Part shown: piece by piece, positions 16,095-23,097 of the stretch
How the letters are laid out: each line of letters opens with the position of its first letter
Numbering within the stretch: position 1 is the stretch's first letter
Source of the DNA: Clavibacter sp. VKM Ac-2873
Lineage (GTDB): Bacteria; Actinomycetota; Actinomycetes; Actinomycetales; Microbacteriaceae
NCBI RefSeq assembly: GCF_015351075.1
Contig: NZ_JADKRS010000001.1
Location: forward strand, 434,001-498,000
Direction of reading: 5' to 3'
DNA length: 64,000 bases
The notes under the pieces: model-generated
The model's database searches: none
Seen by the model: the letters and a program-made list of their open reading frames with translations, nothing else
Told to the model about the DNA's origin: nothing
Translations under genes and position numbers: made by a program

Positions 16095-16916
16095 TCACTT
16101 CCACCAGTCGTCGAACATGCTGGCGGGCACCCGCCGCTTGTGCTCGGTGCTCTGATAGCGCGCCTCGATCGCCTCGGCCACCTCGTCGTCGACGTCGCGG
16201 CCCTCGAGGAAGTCGTCGATGTCGGCGTAGGTGAGGCCCAGGTTCGCCTCGTCGGTCTGCCCGGGGGTGTCGTCCAGGAGATCCGCCGTGGGGGCCTTGA
16301 GGTAGAGCCGCTCCGGCGCGTCGAGGTGCTCGAGCAGCGCCCGGCCCTGGCGCTTGGTGAGGCCGGTGAGGGGGAGCACGTCCGCCCCGCCGTCGCCGTA
16401 CTTCGTGAAGAACCCCGTGACCGCCTCCGCCGCGTGGTCCGTGCCGATCACCAGCAGGCGGGCCTGCCCGGCCAGCGCGTACTGGGCGACCATGCGCGAG
16501 CGCGCCTTGACGTTGCCCTTGGTGAAGTCCGTCATCGCGTGCCCGGCCGCATCGGCGTACTCCGCCTGGAAGCCGTCCACGGCGCGCTTGATGTCGAACA
16601 CCACGCTCGACTTCGGCTGGATGAAGGAGAGCGCCAGCTGCGCGTCCTCCTCGTCGGCCTGCACGCCGTACGGGAGGCGCACGGCGATGAACTCCGCGAG
16701 GAGGCCCTCCGCGGCCAGCTCCTCGACCGCGAGCTGCGCGAGGCGACCGGCGAGGGAGGAGTCCTGCCCGCCGCTCACGCCGAGGACGAAGCCCTCCGCG
16801 CCGGTGGACCGCAGGTAGGCCTTGAGGAAGTCGACGCGCTTGCGGACCTCGTCGGCGGGAACGATGGTCGGGCGCACCTCGAGGGCGGCGATGATCTGAG
16901 ACTGGATGTCGCGCAT
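16095..16916 (-). CDS. nadE: Ammonia-dependent NAD(+) synthetase
   Basis: The 273-residue enzyme adenylates and amidates nicotinic acid adenine dinucleotide to NAD+. The ATP pyrophosphatase P-loop SGGQDSS is at residues 48-54. [16 protein letters not shown] and [10 protein letters not shown] match the NAD-adenylate binding regions, and the C-terminus [14 protein letters not shown] is typical of the short form. The N-terminal glutaminase domain found in actinobacterial long NadE is absent, so it uses ammonia. ATG at 16916 lies 7 bases after TAGATT, predicting a leaderless mRNA. Confidence 0.95.
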   Translation of the reverse strand: MRDIQSQIIAALEVRPTIVPADEVRKRVDFLKAYLRSTGAEGFVLGVSGGQDSSLAGRLAQLAVEELAAEGLLAEFIAVRLPYGVQADEEDAQLALSFIQPKSSVVFDIKRAVDGFQAEYADAAGHAMTDFTKGNVKARSRMVAQYALAGQARLLVIGTDHAAEAVTGFFTKYGDGGADVLPLTGLTKRQGRALLEHLDAPERLYLKAPTADLLDDTPGQTDEANLGLTYADIDDFLEGRDVDDEVAEAIEARYQSTEHKRRVPASMFDDWWK

Positions 16917-16923
16917 GCGCCCA

Positions 16924-16929
16924 AATCTA
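16924..16929 (-). promoter_or_regulatory. -10-like TAGATT for nadE
   Basis: TAGATT ends 7 bases before the nadE ATG at 16916. It also lies 29 bases downstream of the tRNA-Arg gene on the same strand. Confidence 0.5.
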
Positions 16930-16957
16930 CGGCCGATCCGGCGCTTCCGACAGTCGG

Positions 16958-17030
16958 TCCCCCCGGCGCGACTCGAACGCGCAACCGTCGGATTAGAAGG
17001 CCGATGCTCTATCCATTGAGCTACAGGGGG
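16958..17030 (-). tRNA. tRNA-Arg (anticodon TCT)
   Basis: A complete 73-base cloverleaf can be drawn. The 7-bp acceptor pairs CCCCCTG with CGGGGGG and the discriminator is A. The D-arm is GCTC/GAGC, the T-arm GCGCG/CGCGC with loop TTCGAGT, and the anticodon TCT lies at 16997-16995. The anticodon stem has a C-T mismatch at its loop-closing pair. CCA is not encoded (CCG follows). The tRNA decodes the rare AGA codon. Confidence 0.95.
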
Positions 17031-17044
17031 TCGTGACGAGGGTA

Positions 17045-17356
17045 CTACGCGGGATCCGGGCGCCCCGGGGCGTCGACGGGAGCGGCGGAGGTCGTCCCGT
17101 CCATGGCGCGCACGACCGCCTGCAGCACCTGCGGCGCGGTCGGCACGCCCTCCGCGCGGAGCACCTCGCGATCCCCGGCGCGCACGAGGATCGTGGGCGT
17201 CGACCGGATGCGCTCCGCCTCGGCGGTCTCCGGGTGCGCCGCGACGTCGAGCTCCTCGACCGGGAGCCAGGGCAGGAGCCGCTGCACCTCCTGGAGCGTG
17301 CGCCGGGTCGCCTGGCACGGCATGCAGAAGAGGGACGAGAACATGACGACGTGCAC
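17045..17356 (-). CDS. Thioredoxin-fold protein with CMPC active site
   Basis: The roughly 103-residue product has the thioredoxin beginning [20 protein letters not shown], with a Cys-Met-Pro-Cys redox motif, then [18 protein letters not shown] and the cis-Pro loop STPTILV. It is likely a cytoplasmic dithiol oxidoreductase of uncertain partner. The start is uncertain: GTG 17356 places the first strand at the N-terminus, ATG 17344 is too short, and an in-frame CTG would overlap the upstream stop. The upstream SCO4848-type gene ends 53 bases before this GTG, so the two probably share a transcript. Confidence 0.7.
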   Translation of the reverse strand: MHVVMFSSLFCMPCQATRRTLQEVQRLLPWLPVEELDVAAHPETAEAERIRSTPTILVRAGDREVLRAEGVPTAPQVLQAVVRAMDGTTSAAPVDAPGRPDPA

Positions 17357-17409
17357 GCCCGCGGATCCCGCGGGGGCGGCGTCGGCCGCGGGCGGGACCT
17401 CTGCGGGGC

Positions 17410-17625
17410 TCAGGAGACGAAGGCCGCGACGGCGGCGATGATCGAGACGAGGGCGAGGAGCAGCGAGACCGAGACCAGCACGAGGTGCACGGTGAAGAAC
17501 GCGGTGCGCGATCCGTCGGCGGCACGAGCGCGGGGGTCCTTCGCGACGCGCTTCAGGAACTGCGGCCACACGACGGCGTTCCAGACGCCGTTGACGATGA
17601 GGAGGACGGCGAGGAGGGTGATCAC
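17410..17625 (-). CDS. SCO4848-family small membrane protein
   Basis: The 71-residue protein has two hydrophobic segments: the N-terminal [19 protein letters not shown] and a C-terminal [20 protein letters not shown]. They flank a basic cytoplasmic loop, [13 protein letters not shown]. The GVW...W..F.K..AKDPRA pattern and the F-x-V-H-L segment match what I know of the actinobacterial SCO4848 family, whose function is unknown. The start is GTG, preceded by TACCAT at leaderless spacing. It is divergent from orn. Confidence 0.8.
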   Translation of the reverse strand: MITLLAVLLIVNGVWNAVVWPQFLKRVAKDPRARAADGSRTAFFTVHLVLVSVSLLLALVSIIAAVAAFVS

Positions 17626-17669
17626 TCCCCCATGGTAGGCGGCGCGTCGGGGCGGTCCGGGCCCGCCGA

Positions 17670-17675
17670 TAGGAT
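17670..17675 (+). promoter_or_regulatory. -10-like TAGGAT for orn
   Basis: TAGGAT ends 6 bases before the orn ATG at 17682, predicting a leaderless mRNA. Confidence 0.5.
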
Positions 17676-17681
17676 CGGGGG

Positions 17682-18302
17682 ATGGGCAACAACGCGGACC
17701 GGCTGGTGTGGATCGATTGCGAGATGACGGGGCTGGACCTCGCGATCGACGAGCTGGTGGAGGTCGCCGTGGTCGTCACGGACTTCGACCTCGTGCCCGT
17801 CGACGACGGCTTCACGATCGTGATCAACCCCGACCCCGCTGCGCTCGCCAACATGGGCGAGTTCGTCACCGACATGCACCGCTCCTCGGGGCTGCTCGAC
17901 GAGATCCCCGCGGGCGTCAGCCTCGCCGACGCCGAGTTCGCGGTCCTCGAGTACCTGCTGCAGCACGTGCCGAACGGCGGCAAGGCCCCCATCGCCGGCA
18001 ACACCATCGGCACCGACCGGGCGTTCCTCGCGAAGTACATGCCCCGCGTGGACGCGCACCTGCACTACCGCAGCGTCGACGTCTCCTCCATCAAGGTGCT
18101 CGCCAAGGAGTGGTTCCCCCGGATCTACTTCAACTCCCCCGCGAAGAACGGCGGCCACCGCGCCCTCGCGGACATCCTCGAGTCGATCCGCGAGCTCGAG
18201 TACTACCGCCGCGCCGCCTTCGTGCCGGCGCCCGGGCCCGCCACCGAGGACGTGCAGGCCATCTCCGCGGACGTGACGTCCGCGTGGGCACCGCGGCTGT
18301 AG
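17682..18302 (+). CDS. orn: Oligoribonuclease
   Basis: The 206-residue DEDDh 3'-5' exonuclease degrades di- to penta-ribonucleotides (nanoRNA) and also linearised cyclic dinucleotides. Metal ligands are Asp12 and Glu14 in WIDCEMTGLD, an Asp in GNTIGTDRAF, and the His...Asp pair in KNGGHRALADI. A C-terminal tail of about 20 residues extends beyond the E. coli length. The mRNA is predicted leaderless. Its TAG stop forms part of the -10-like box for tRNA-His. Confidence 0.95.
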   Translation: MGNNADRLVWIDCEMTGLDLAIDELVEVAVVVTDFDLVPVDDGFTIVINPDPAALANMGEFVTDMHRSSGLLDEIPAGVSLADAEFAVLEYLLQHVPNGGKAPIAGNTIGTDRAFLAKYMPRVDAHLHYRSVDVSSIKVLAKEWFPRIYFNSPAKNGGHRALADILESIRELEYYRRAAFVPAPGPATEDVQAISADVTSAWAPRL

Positions 18303-18305
18303 TAT
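18300..18305 (+). promoter_or_regulatory. -10-like TAGTAT upstream of tRNA-His, overlapping the orn stop codon
   Basis: TAGTAT at 18300-18305 includes the orn TAG stop. Transcription would start near 18312, giving a precursor leader of about 34 bases before the tRNA. Confidence 0.45.
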
Positions 18306-18345
18306 CCTCATTCATGGCCGTCCGCGAGAGCGGGATCGGCCGCAT

Positions 18346-18422
18346 GGTGGGCGTAGCTCAGTTGGCAGAGCGCTGGCTTGTGGAGCCGGAAGTCGCGGGT
18401 TCGAGCCCCGTCGTCCACCCCA
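18346..18422 (+). tRNA. tRNA-His (anticodon GTG), with G-1 and CCA encoded
   Basis: The acceptor GTGGGCG (18347-18353) pairs with CGTCCAC (18412-18418). The extra G-1 at 18346 can pair with discriminator C73 at 18419, the histidine identity element. Anticodon GTG is at 18380-18382, and CCA is encoded at 18420-18422. D-arm and T-arm are normal. Confidence 0.95.
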
Positions 18423-18425
18423 CCG

Positions 18426-18461
18426 GGAAGGGCCGGGATCCGAGAGGGTCCCGGCCCTTCC
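18426..18461 (+). terminator. Hairpin after tRNA-His
   Basis: A 16-bp stem with one mismatch (18426-18441 with 18446-18461) begins 4 bases after the tRNA, fitting its terminator. Confidence 0.75.
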
Positions 18462-18528
18462 GTCGTCTCCCTCGCCGGACGGTCACCGCGGCCGGCTCCC
18501 GCCGACGCGCGCGTGGGAGGGTGGGAGC

Positions 18529-18879
18529 ATGCTGCACTGCGATCCCGACGAGTTCGAGGAGCTGGTGGTCGACGAGCTCGACGACCTGCCGGATGAGATG
18601 GTGGACGGCCTCGAGAACGTCGTGTTCGTGGTCGAGGACCGGCCGGAGGACGGCTCGCTCGACCTGCTGGGCCTCTACGACGGCGTCGCCATGACCGAGC
18701 GCGGGCAGTACGGCTTCGGCGAGATGCCGGACCGCATCGTCGTCTACCGCGAGCCGCACCTGCACGAGGCCGAGGACATGGACGCGCTGCGTGACCTCGT
18801 GCACGTCACGCTCGTGCACGAGATCGCGCACTTCCACGGCATCGACGACGACCGGCTGCACGAGCTCGGCTGGGCCTGA
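18529..18879 (+). CDS. Zincin-like metallopeptidase family protein (DUF1025 type)
   Basis: The 116-residue acidic protein carries HEIAHFHGIDDDRL, the HExxHxxGxxD zinc motif of the small Zincin_1 (formerly DUF1025) family. It is preceded by the family segment VYREPHLHEAEDMDALRDLVHVTLVHE, quoted in parts. It is predicted to bind zinc. A proteolytic substrate is not known for the family. ATG at 18529 has GAGGGT 6 bases upstream, a weak -10-like match. It is probably monocistronic, with a terminator downstream. Confidence 0.88.
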   Translation: MLHCDPDEFEELVVDELDDLPDEMVDGLENVVFVVEDRPEDGSLDLLGLYDGVAMTERGQYGFGEMPDRIVVYREPHLHEAEDMDALRDLVHVTLVHEIAHFHGIDDDRLHELGWA

Positions 18880-18942
18880 GCCGGCGAGTCGGGCCGCCGA
18901 GGACGTCGGAGGCACGCACGCACGCACCCCTGCCGGACGCAC

Positions 18943-18979
18943 GACGACCCCGGCAGCCGCGTCGCGGGCCGGGGTCGTC
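18943..18979. terminator. 12-bp hairpin between convergent small genes
   Basis: Arms 18943-18954 and 18968-18979 pair perfectly with a 13-base loop, between the metallopeptidase gene and the opposing gene ending at 19014. Confidence 0.7.
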
Positions 18980-19013
18980 GGGGTCGGCGCCGAGGCGCCT
19001 GCCGTGCCGGGGA

Positions 19014-19286
19014 TCAGAGCTCGAGGGACTCGTCGTCGCCCTCGCCGAGGACGTCGTCGCTGCCGTCGGCCACGAACGTGTAGGTGACGCGCTGCTCGCC
19101 CGCCACCTCGGAGACCTCGCCGGCGCGGTACTGGAAGAGCGACTCCTTGCCCTCCACAGCCGACATGGTGCTGATGGTCGCGTCGTGCTGGCCGTCGACG
19201 AGGACGCGGGTCTCGGTGGTGCCTTCGAGGGGGCCGTCGGCGTAGACGGCGAGGTAGCGGACGTCGGTGGGTGCGGAATCGGTCAC
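19014..19286 (-). CDS. Small conserved hypothetical protein, 90 residues
   Basis: An acidic, beta-rich protein without signal or membrane segment: VRYLAVYADGPLEGTTETRVL, then HDATISTMSAVEGKE, then QRVTYTFVADGSDDV. I cannot assign a family. The start GTG 19286 lies 6 bases after TAACCT, so the mRNA is predicted leaderless. The TAA of that hexamer is the stop codon of the upstream kinase gene. It may be transcribed both from its own promoter and by read-through from the thiamine-transport operon. Confidence 0.65.
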   Translation of the reverse strand: MTDSAPTDVRYLAVYADGPLEGTTETRVLVDGQHDATISTMSAVEGKESLFQYRAGEVSEVAGEQRVTYTFVADGSDDVLGEGDDESLEL

Positions 19287-19292
19287 GGCCTC

Positions 19293-19298
19293 AGGTTA
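19293..19298 (-). promoter_or_regulatory. -10-like TAACCT overlapping the kinase stop codon
   Basis: TAACCT (19298-19293 on the minus strand) ends 6 bases before the GTG at 19286. Its TAA is the stop of the gene at 19296. Confidence 0.45.
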
Positions 19299-19844
19299 CC
19301 CGGCCGCCGCCACGGCGTCCGTGCGGACGACGACGTCGGCCAGGGCGCGCGGATCCTCCCGGTCGACGTGCGCGCGCCACTGCGCGTCCCAGCGCTCCCA
19401 CTCCACCGCGAACGCCTCGCCGTCGCGGGCGATCGCCCGAGCTCGGCGCACGGCGTCGTCGGCCTCCACCCAGATGCGGTGCGTGGCGAGGCGCGCCGCG
19501 GCCCGGGTCAGGGATCCGCAGCCCTCGACCACGAGCGGGCGCCCCGGATCCAGGTCGTGCCACTCCGCGGGCGCGTCCGCGATCCAGTCCCAGCGGCGCC
19601 ATCGCGGTCGTCCGCCCGGACGCATCGCGGGGAGCACGTGCCGCTCGAGGTGCCGGGAGGCCGCCTCGAGGCCGTCCCAGCCGGGGTAGACGTCATCGAG
19701 CCGCAGGAGCTGGGCGCCGGGCGGGAGGCCCGCGTCGGCGTCCCCCTCCCGGATGAGGGCGTCCGCCAGGGTGGACTTGCCGGACCCGGACGGGCCGTCG
19801 ACGAGGACCAGCGCCGGGCCCCGCTCCCCCGCGTCAGGCCGCAC
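19296..19844 (-). CDS. P-loop kinase, uridine-kinase-like, at the end of the thiamine transport operon
   Basis: The 182-residue protein has Walker A GPSGSGKST at about residues 18-26, an acidic LRLDDVYPGWDGL segment like the substrate-binding loop of uridine/phosphoribulokinase-type enzymes, a Trp-rich middle, and VVEGCGSLTR followed by a basic lid. It most likely phosphorylates a small metabolite. The substrate is unknown. Its GTG start lies 11 bases inside the end of ykoC, so it belongs to the TPP-controlled operon. That context allows, but does not prove, a role in thiamine precursor salvage. Confidence 0.8.
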   Translation of the reverse strand: MRPDAGERGPALVLVDGPSGSGKSTLADALIREGDADAGLPPGAQLLRLDDVYPGWDGLEAASRHLERHVLPAMRPGGRPRWRRWDWIADAPAEWHDLDPGRPLVVEGCGSLTRAAARLATHRIWVEADDAVRRARAIARDGEAFAVEWERWDAQWRAHVDREDPRALADVVVRTDAVAAAG

Positions 19845-20628
19845 CGGAGCCCCACGTCCCTGCCGCGACGGCGGCCGCCACCGCGCACGCGGCGACGAGC
19901 ACCGCGACCCCGAGCACGAGCGCCTCGCGCCGACCGACGACGCTCGCCCTGGCCCAGGTGCGGGTGGTCGCGCCGCCGAAGCCGCGCGCCTCCATCGCGG
20001 TCGCCAGCTTGCTTCCGCGCCGGATGGAGAGCACGAGCAGCGCGAAGGCCTGGCCGGCGAACCGGCGGATCCGGCCGCGGTCGGCGACGCCGCGCGCCCG
20101 TCGGGCCAGCTCGAGGGAGCGCCAGTCGTCGAGGAGCAGGCCCACGAGGCGGACGCCCGCGAGCGCCCCGAGCACGAAGCGGGACGGCAGGCGGGCGACC
20201 TGGGCGAGGCCGTCGGCGAGGTCCGTGGGATCCACGTCCGCGAACAGGACGAGCGATGCCACGCCGATGGCCAGCACGCGCATCGTCGTCGCGACCGCGA
20301 GCAGCACCGACCCCTCGCTGACGACGACGAGCAGGAACTGGGCGTACACGTCGCCGGACGTGCGCCCGTAGAGCAGGATCGTCAGGCCGGCCCCGGGCGC
20401 CGCGATCCAGATCGGGATGCCGCGCACGAGGAACGCGCGCGGGCGGATCCCGGCGACGGGGAGGAGCAGCAGCTCCAGCGCGAGCGCCACGCCCGCGGAG
20501 ACCACGTCGAGGCTCAGCACGAGGGCGAGCGTCAGGACGAGGGCCGCCGCGAGCCGCGCGACGGGATTGACGGCGGCGAGGCCGGTCGCACGTGCGGCGG
20601 GCACGACCTCGGTCGGGGCGGCGCTCAT
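19834..20628 (-). CDS. ykoC: ECF transporter T component (YkoC/CbiQ-like)
   Basis: The 264-residue integral membrane protein has about five or six hydrophobic segments and the cytoplasmic coupling helices of EcfT proteins. The two Ala-Arg-Gly-type motifs are visible as LELARRARGV near residue 175 and ATAMEARGFGG near 215. These contact the ATPase. It joins the substrate-binding S component to the energy-coupling ATPase. ATG at 20628 overlaps the ykoD stop as ATGA. Confidence 0.88.
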   Translation of the reverse strand: MSAAPTEVVPAARATGLAAVNPVARLAAALVLTLALVLSLDVVSAGVALALELLLLPVAGIRPRAFLVRGIPIWIAAPGAGLTILLYGRTSGDVYAQFLLVVVSEGSVLLAVATTMRVLAIGVASLVLFADVDPTDLADGLAQVARLPSRFVLGALAGVRLVGLLLDDWRSLELARRARGVADRGRIRRFAGQAFALLVLSIRRGSKLATAMEARGFGGATTRTWARASVVGRREALVLGVAVLVAACAVAAAVAAGTWGSGAA

Positions 20629-22187
20629 CGCACGACCTCCAATCGCGCGGCGGAGCCCGGGACGGCGTCGAGCCGGAGGACGTCGTCCGCCAGCGCGCGG
20701 ACGAGGTCCGCGTCGTGGGTGACGGCGAGGACGCCGACGCCCTCGCGGTCGACGAGGTCGGCGAGGAGCGCGACGAGCTCGGCCCAGGTGCGGGAGTCCT
20801 GCCCGAAGGTGGGCTCGTCGAGCACGAGGAGGCGCGGTGCGGTCGCGAGCGCGGTGGCCACGGACAGGCGCCGCTTCTCCCCGCCGGACAGGGTGAAGGG
20901 GTTCGCCTGCGCGAGGGCGTCGAGGCGGAGGCGCACGAGCAGCTCGTCCACGCGGCGGGCGGCGTCGGCGGGATCCATGCCCACGGCGCGCGGACCCACC
21001 TCGAGCTCGGCGCGCACGGTGCCGGAGAGGAACTGGTGCTCCGGGTCCTGGAAGACGGTGCCGACGCGCGCCGCGAGCTCGCGCGAGCGCCAGGCCGCGG
21101 GATCCTCGCCCAGGCCGTCGGCCAGGGCCGCCGACGCCACGACCCGCCCGGACAGCGCAGGCAGGAGGCCGCCGAGCGTCAACGCGAGCGTGCTCTTGCC
21201 GCCGCCGTTCGGGCCCGTGAGGGCGACGACGCGACCCGAGGCGAGCGCGACGCCGACACCGTCGGCCACCGCGGCCCCGCGCGCGCCGCCCCGCCCGACG
21301 GCGAGGTCGTCCGCCCGGAGGAGCGGAGCGGGAACAGCCCGCGCCCGGACGGGAGCGGCCGGCTCGCGCCCGGGCACCCAGACGCCCGCGGCCGCGAGGG
21401 ACGCGCCCTGGTCGCGGAGGACGTCGTCGGGCGCGCCGTCGGCGACGATCCCGCCGTCGGCCCCGAGCACCACGACCCGGTCGACGAGGTCGCGCCACAC
21501 GGCGACGCGGTGCTCGATGACGACGAGGGTCGCGCCGCTCGCCTCGACGACGGACTCGACGGCGCGGCGGACCTCGCCGACGCCCTCGGGGTCGAGGTTC
21601 GCGGTCGGCTCGTCGAGGAGGAGGAGCCCGGGCCGCATCGCGAGCACGCCGGCGAGGGCGAGGCGCTGCTTCTGGCCGCCGGACAGCGCGGTCGTCGAGC
21701 GATCCAGGGCGACGTCGAGTCCCACCGCGTCGAGCGCCGCGCGGACGCGCGGCCAGATCTCCTCGCGCGGGACGCCGAGGTTCTCGCAGCCGAACGCCAC
21801 GTCGTCGCCGACGCGGGAGAGGATCACCTGCGCGTCCGGATCCTGCAGGACGAGCCCGGCGCGACCGCGGCGGGCGGCCGGATCCTGGCCGTCGACGAGC
21901 AGGGTGCCCCGGGTCTCCCCCTCGTCGTCGCCGCCGAGGACGCCCGCGAGGGCGTGCAGGAGCGTGGTCTTGCCGGCACCCGACGCGCCCAGCAGCAGGA
22001 CGCGCTCGCCCGGCTCGACGGCGAGGTCGACGTCGCGGACCGCCCAGGAGGCACGGCCGGCGTGGCGCCAGCCCCAGCCCTCGGCCCGGATGGAGGCCCC
22101 GCCCGACGGGTCGGCCGTCGCATCGGGCCCGGCGAGCGGGACGCGCGCCACGACGATCGGGGACGTGCGACGGCCCGGCCGCCGCAC
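20625..22187 (-). CDS. ykoD: ECF transporter ATPase with two fused ATP-binding domains (YkoD-like)
   Basis: The 520-residue protein contains two complete ABC ATPase domains. Domain 1 has GASGAGKTT, LSGGQKQRLAL and LLLLDEPTANLD. Domain 2 has GPNGGGKST, LSGGEKRRLSVATAL and LLVLDEPTFGQD. A Pro/Ala/Arg linker lies between them. A single fused polypeptide is the YkoD arrangement, in place of separate EcfA1/EcfA2. Start GTG 22187 was chosen because it follows the ykoE TGA by 2 bases. The long upstream extension of the frame is antisense-like low complexity within ykoE. It powers import of the S-component substrate. Confidence 0.9.
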   Translation of the reverse strand: MRRPGRRTSPIVVARVPLAGPDATADPSGGASIRAEGWGWRHAGRASWAVRDVDLAVEPGERVLLLGASGAGKTTLLHALAGVLGGDDEGETRGTLLVDGQDPAARRGRAGLVLQDPDAQVILSRVGDDVAFGCENLGVPREEIWPRVRAALDAVGLDVALDRSTTALSGGQKQRLALAGVLAMRPGLLLLDEPTANLDPEGVGEVRRAVESVVEASGATLVVIEHRVAVWRDLVDRVVVLGADGGIVADGAPDDVLRDQGASLAAAGVWVPGREPAAPVRARAVPAPLLRADDLAVGRGGARGAAVADGVGVALASGRVVALTGPNGGGKSTLALTLGGLLPALSGRVVASAALADGLGEDPAAWRSRELAARVGTVFQDPEHQFLSGTVRAELEVGPRAVGMDPADAARRVDELLVRLRLDALAQANPFTLSGGEKRRLSVATALATAPRLLVLDEPTFGQDSRTWAELVALLADLVDREGVGVLAVTHDADLVRALADDVLRLDAVPGSAARLEVVR

Positions 22188-22189
22188 GG

Positions 22190-22843
22190 TCAGACGCGGG
22201 CCGCGGTGTCGCGGCCCGAGGCGAAGCGCGAGAGCGCGCCGGTGCGGGCGAGCGCGCGGGCGACGAGCCACGAGAGCAGGCCGGCGACGAGCCCGCCCGA
22301 GACGAGCGCCGCGACCGTGTAGATCGTGGCGAACAGCGGCGTGGATCCCGGGTAGTACGTGATGAGGTCCGTTACTGCCATGCCGAGCCCGGCGCCCATG
22401 CCCGCGAGCACGGCCACGTACGCGCGCCAGTTCGCGTAGAGGAAGACGAGGAGCACGAGCTCGGCGCCGAGACCCTGCGTGAGGCCGGAGAGCAGCGTGC
22501 TCACGCCCCACACGTTGCCGACGAGCATGGACACGAAGGCGGCGAGCAGCTCGCCGTAGAGGGCGGCGCCTGGCTTGCGGATGACGATGCCCGTGAGGAC
22601 GCCGGCGAAGAGCCAGCCGCCGCCGGCCAGGGCCTGGAGGCCGGGCAGCAGCGGCTCGAAGAAGGCGCCGACGGGCACGGACGCCGTGTTCCAGATGACG
22701 AAGACGAGGCCGGATGCGACGCCGAGGACGCTCGCGACGACGATGTCGATGACCCGCCAGCGGGCGCGGAGACCCGATCGGGGGCTGCGGGCGCCGGTGT
22801 CGGCGCTCGCGGCGGATGCGGTGGACGTGGGTGATGCGGTCAT
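22190..22843 (-). CDS. ykoE: ECF transporter S component, YkoE-like (thiamine or HMP precursor)
   Basis: The 217-residue membrane protein has a Ser/Thr/Ala-rich N-terminus and about six hydrophobic segments, including IDIVVASVLGVASGLVFVIWN and MLVGNVWGVSTLLSGLTQGLGAEL (in parts). The E-L-V-x-x-x-F-x-Y-x-N-W pattern fits YkoE, the substrate-binding subunit of the YkoEDC thiamine/HMP transporter. The TPP riboswitch directly upstream supports a thiamine-related substrate. ATG 22843 has GAAGGG about 10 bases upstream, inside a hairpin that could control translation. Confidence 0.88.
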   Translation of the reverse strand: MTASPTSTASAASADTGARSPRSGLRARWRVIDIVVASVLGVASGLVFVIWNTASVPVGAFFEPLLPGLQALAGGGWLFAGVLTGIVIRKPGAALYGELLAAFVSMLVGNVWGVSTLLSGLTQGLGAELVLLVFLYANWRAYVAVLAGMGAGLGMAVTDLITYYPGSTPLFATIYTVAALVSGGLVAGLLSWLVARALARTGALSRFASGRDTAARV

Positions 22844-22846
22844 TGA

Positions 22847-22877
22847 CGTGCCCTTCGGAGGAGTGGAAGAGGGCACG
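22847..22877 (-). promoter_or_regulatory. Hairpin overlapping the ykoE ribosome site (riboswitch expression platform candidate)
   Basis: Arms 22847-22854 and 22870-22877 form an 8-bp stem with a 15-base loop. The 3' arm on the mRNA includes the GGG of the GAAGGG ribosome site 4-10 bases before ATG 22843, so pairing would block initiation. The loop also contains CUCCUCC, which could compete for the ribosome site. Confidence 0.55.
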
Positions 22878-22894
22878 GGTGCGAGATGGAAGCC

Positions 22895-22975
22895 TCCCTG
22901 CGCTGGCATGATCCAGATCAGGTACGACGGTCGAAGACTGGGTGTCTTCCTCTCAGCCCGGCTCACCGGACTCCC
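22895..22975 (-). promoter_or_regulatory. TPP riboswitch (THI element)
   Basis: Read on the minus strand, the leader begins GGGAGTCCGGTGAGCCGG, continues with GGCTGAGAGGAAGACACCC, and ends with ACCTGATCTGGATCATGCCA and GCGCAGGGA. The CTGAGA and ACCTGAT...GGAT.ATGCCAGCG.AGGGA words are the conserved pyrimidine- and pyrophosphate-sensor elements of the TPP aptamer. High TPP should repress the downstream ykoEDC-kinase operon. Confidence 0.95.
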
Positions 22976-22987
22976 GTGTTCGAGGCG

Positions 22988-22993
22988 ATCCTA
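22988..22993 (-). promoter_or_regulatory. -10-like TAGGAT for the TPP riboswitch operon
   Basis: TAGGAT on the minus strand lies 12 bases upstream of the aptamer, so transcription would begin at about 22981, immediately before the aptamer's first stem. Confidence 0.55.
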
Positions 22994-23046
22994 GCGCGCG
23001 GTCGAGCATCCGGCGCGCCCGGGATCCGCAGGGGCCCGGACGCACG

Positions 23047-23078
23047 GGAGCGCGGATGCCCTCGGGCATCCGCGCTCC
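23047..23078 (-). terminator. Perfect 15-bp hairpin after the GerW-like gene
   Basis: Arms 23047-23061 and 23064-23078 pair perfectly with a 2-base centre, 20 bases past the stop at 23098 and before the riboswitch promoter. Confidence 0.8.
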
Positions 23079-23097
23079 GCGGTGGTCGAGCGGGTGG

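Noticed and set aside
16917-17525. N-terminal extension of NadE reading through the tRNA-Arg gene (peptide [19 protein letters not shown])
   Set aside because: This peptide is the classic artefact of translating a tRNA gene. The real start is ATG 16916.
16958-18461. The two tRNA genes as possible integration sites of a mobile element
   Set aside because: No integrase, no flanking direct repeat of the tRNA 3' end and no change in base composition nearby.
18900-18930. Short ACGC-type repeat after the metallopeptidase gene
   Set aside because: Only about four units, no array structure and no neighbouring cas gene. Not a CRISPR or a regulatory repeat.
20625-22511. Longer YkoD starting inside ykoE
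   Set aside because: The extra residues are Arg/His/Gly-rich and lie antisense-frame within ykoE. GTG 22187 directly after the ykoE stop is the natural start.
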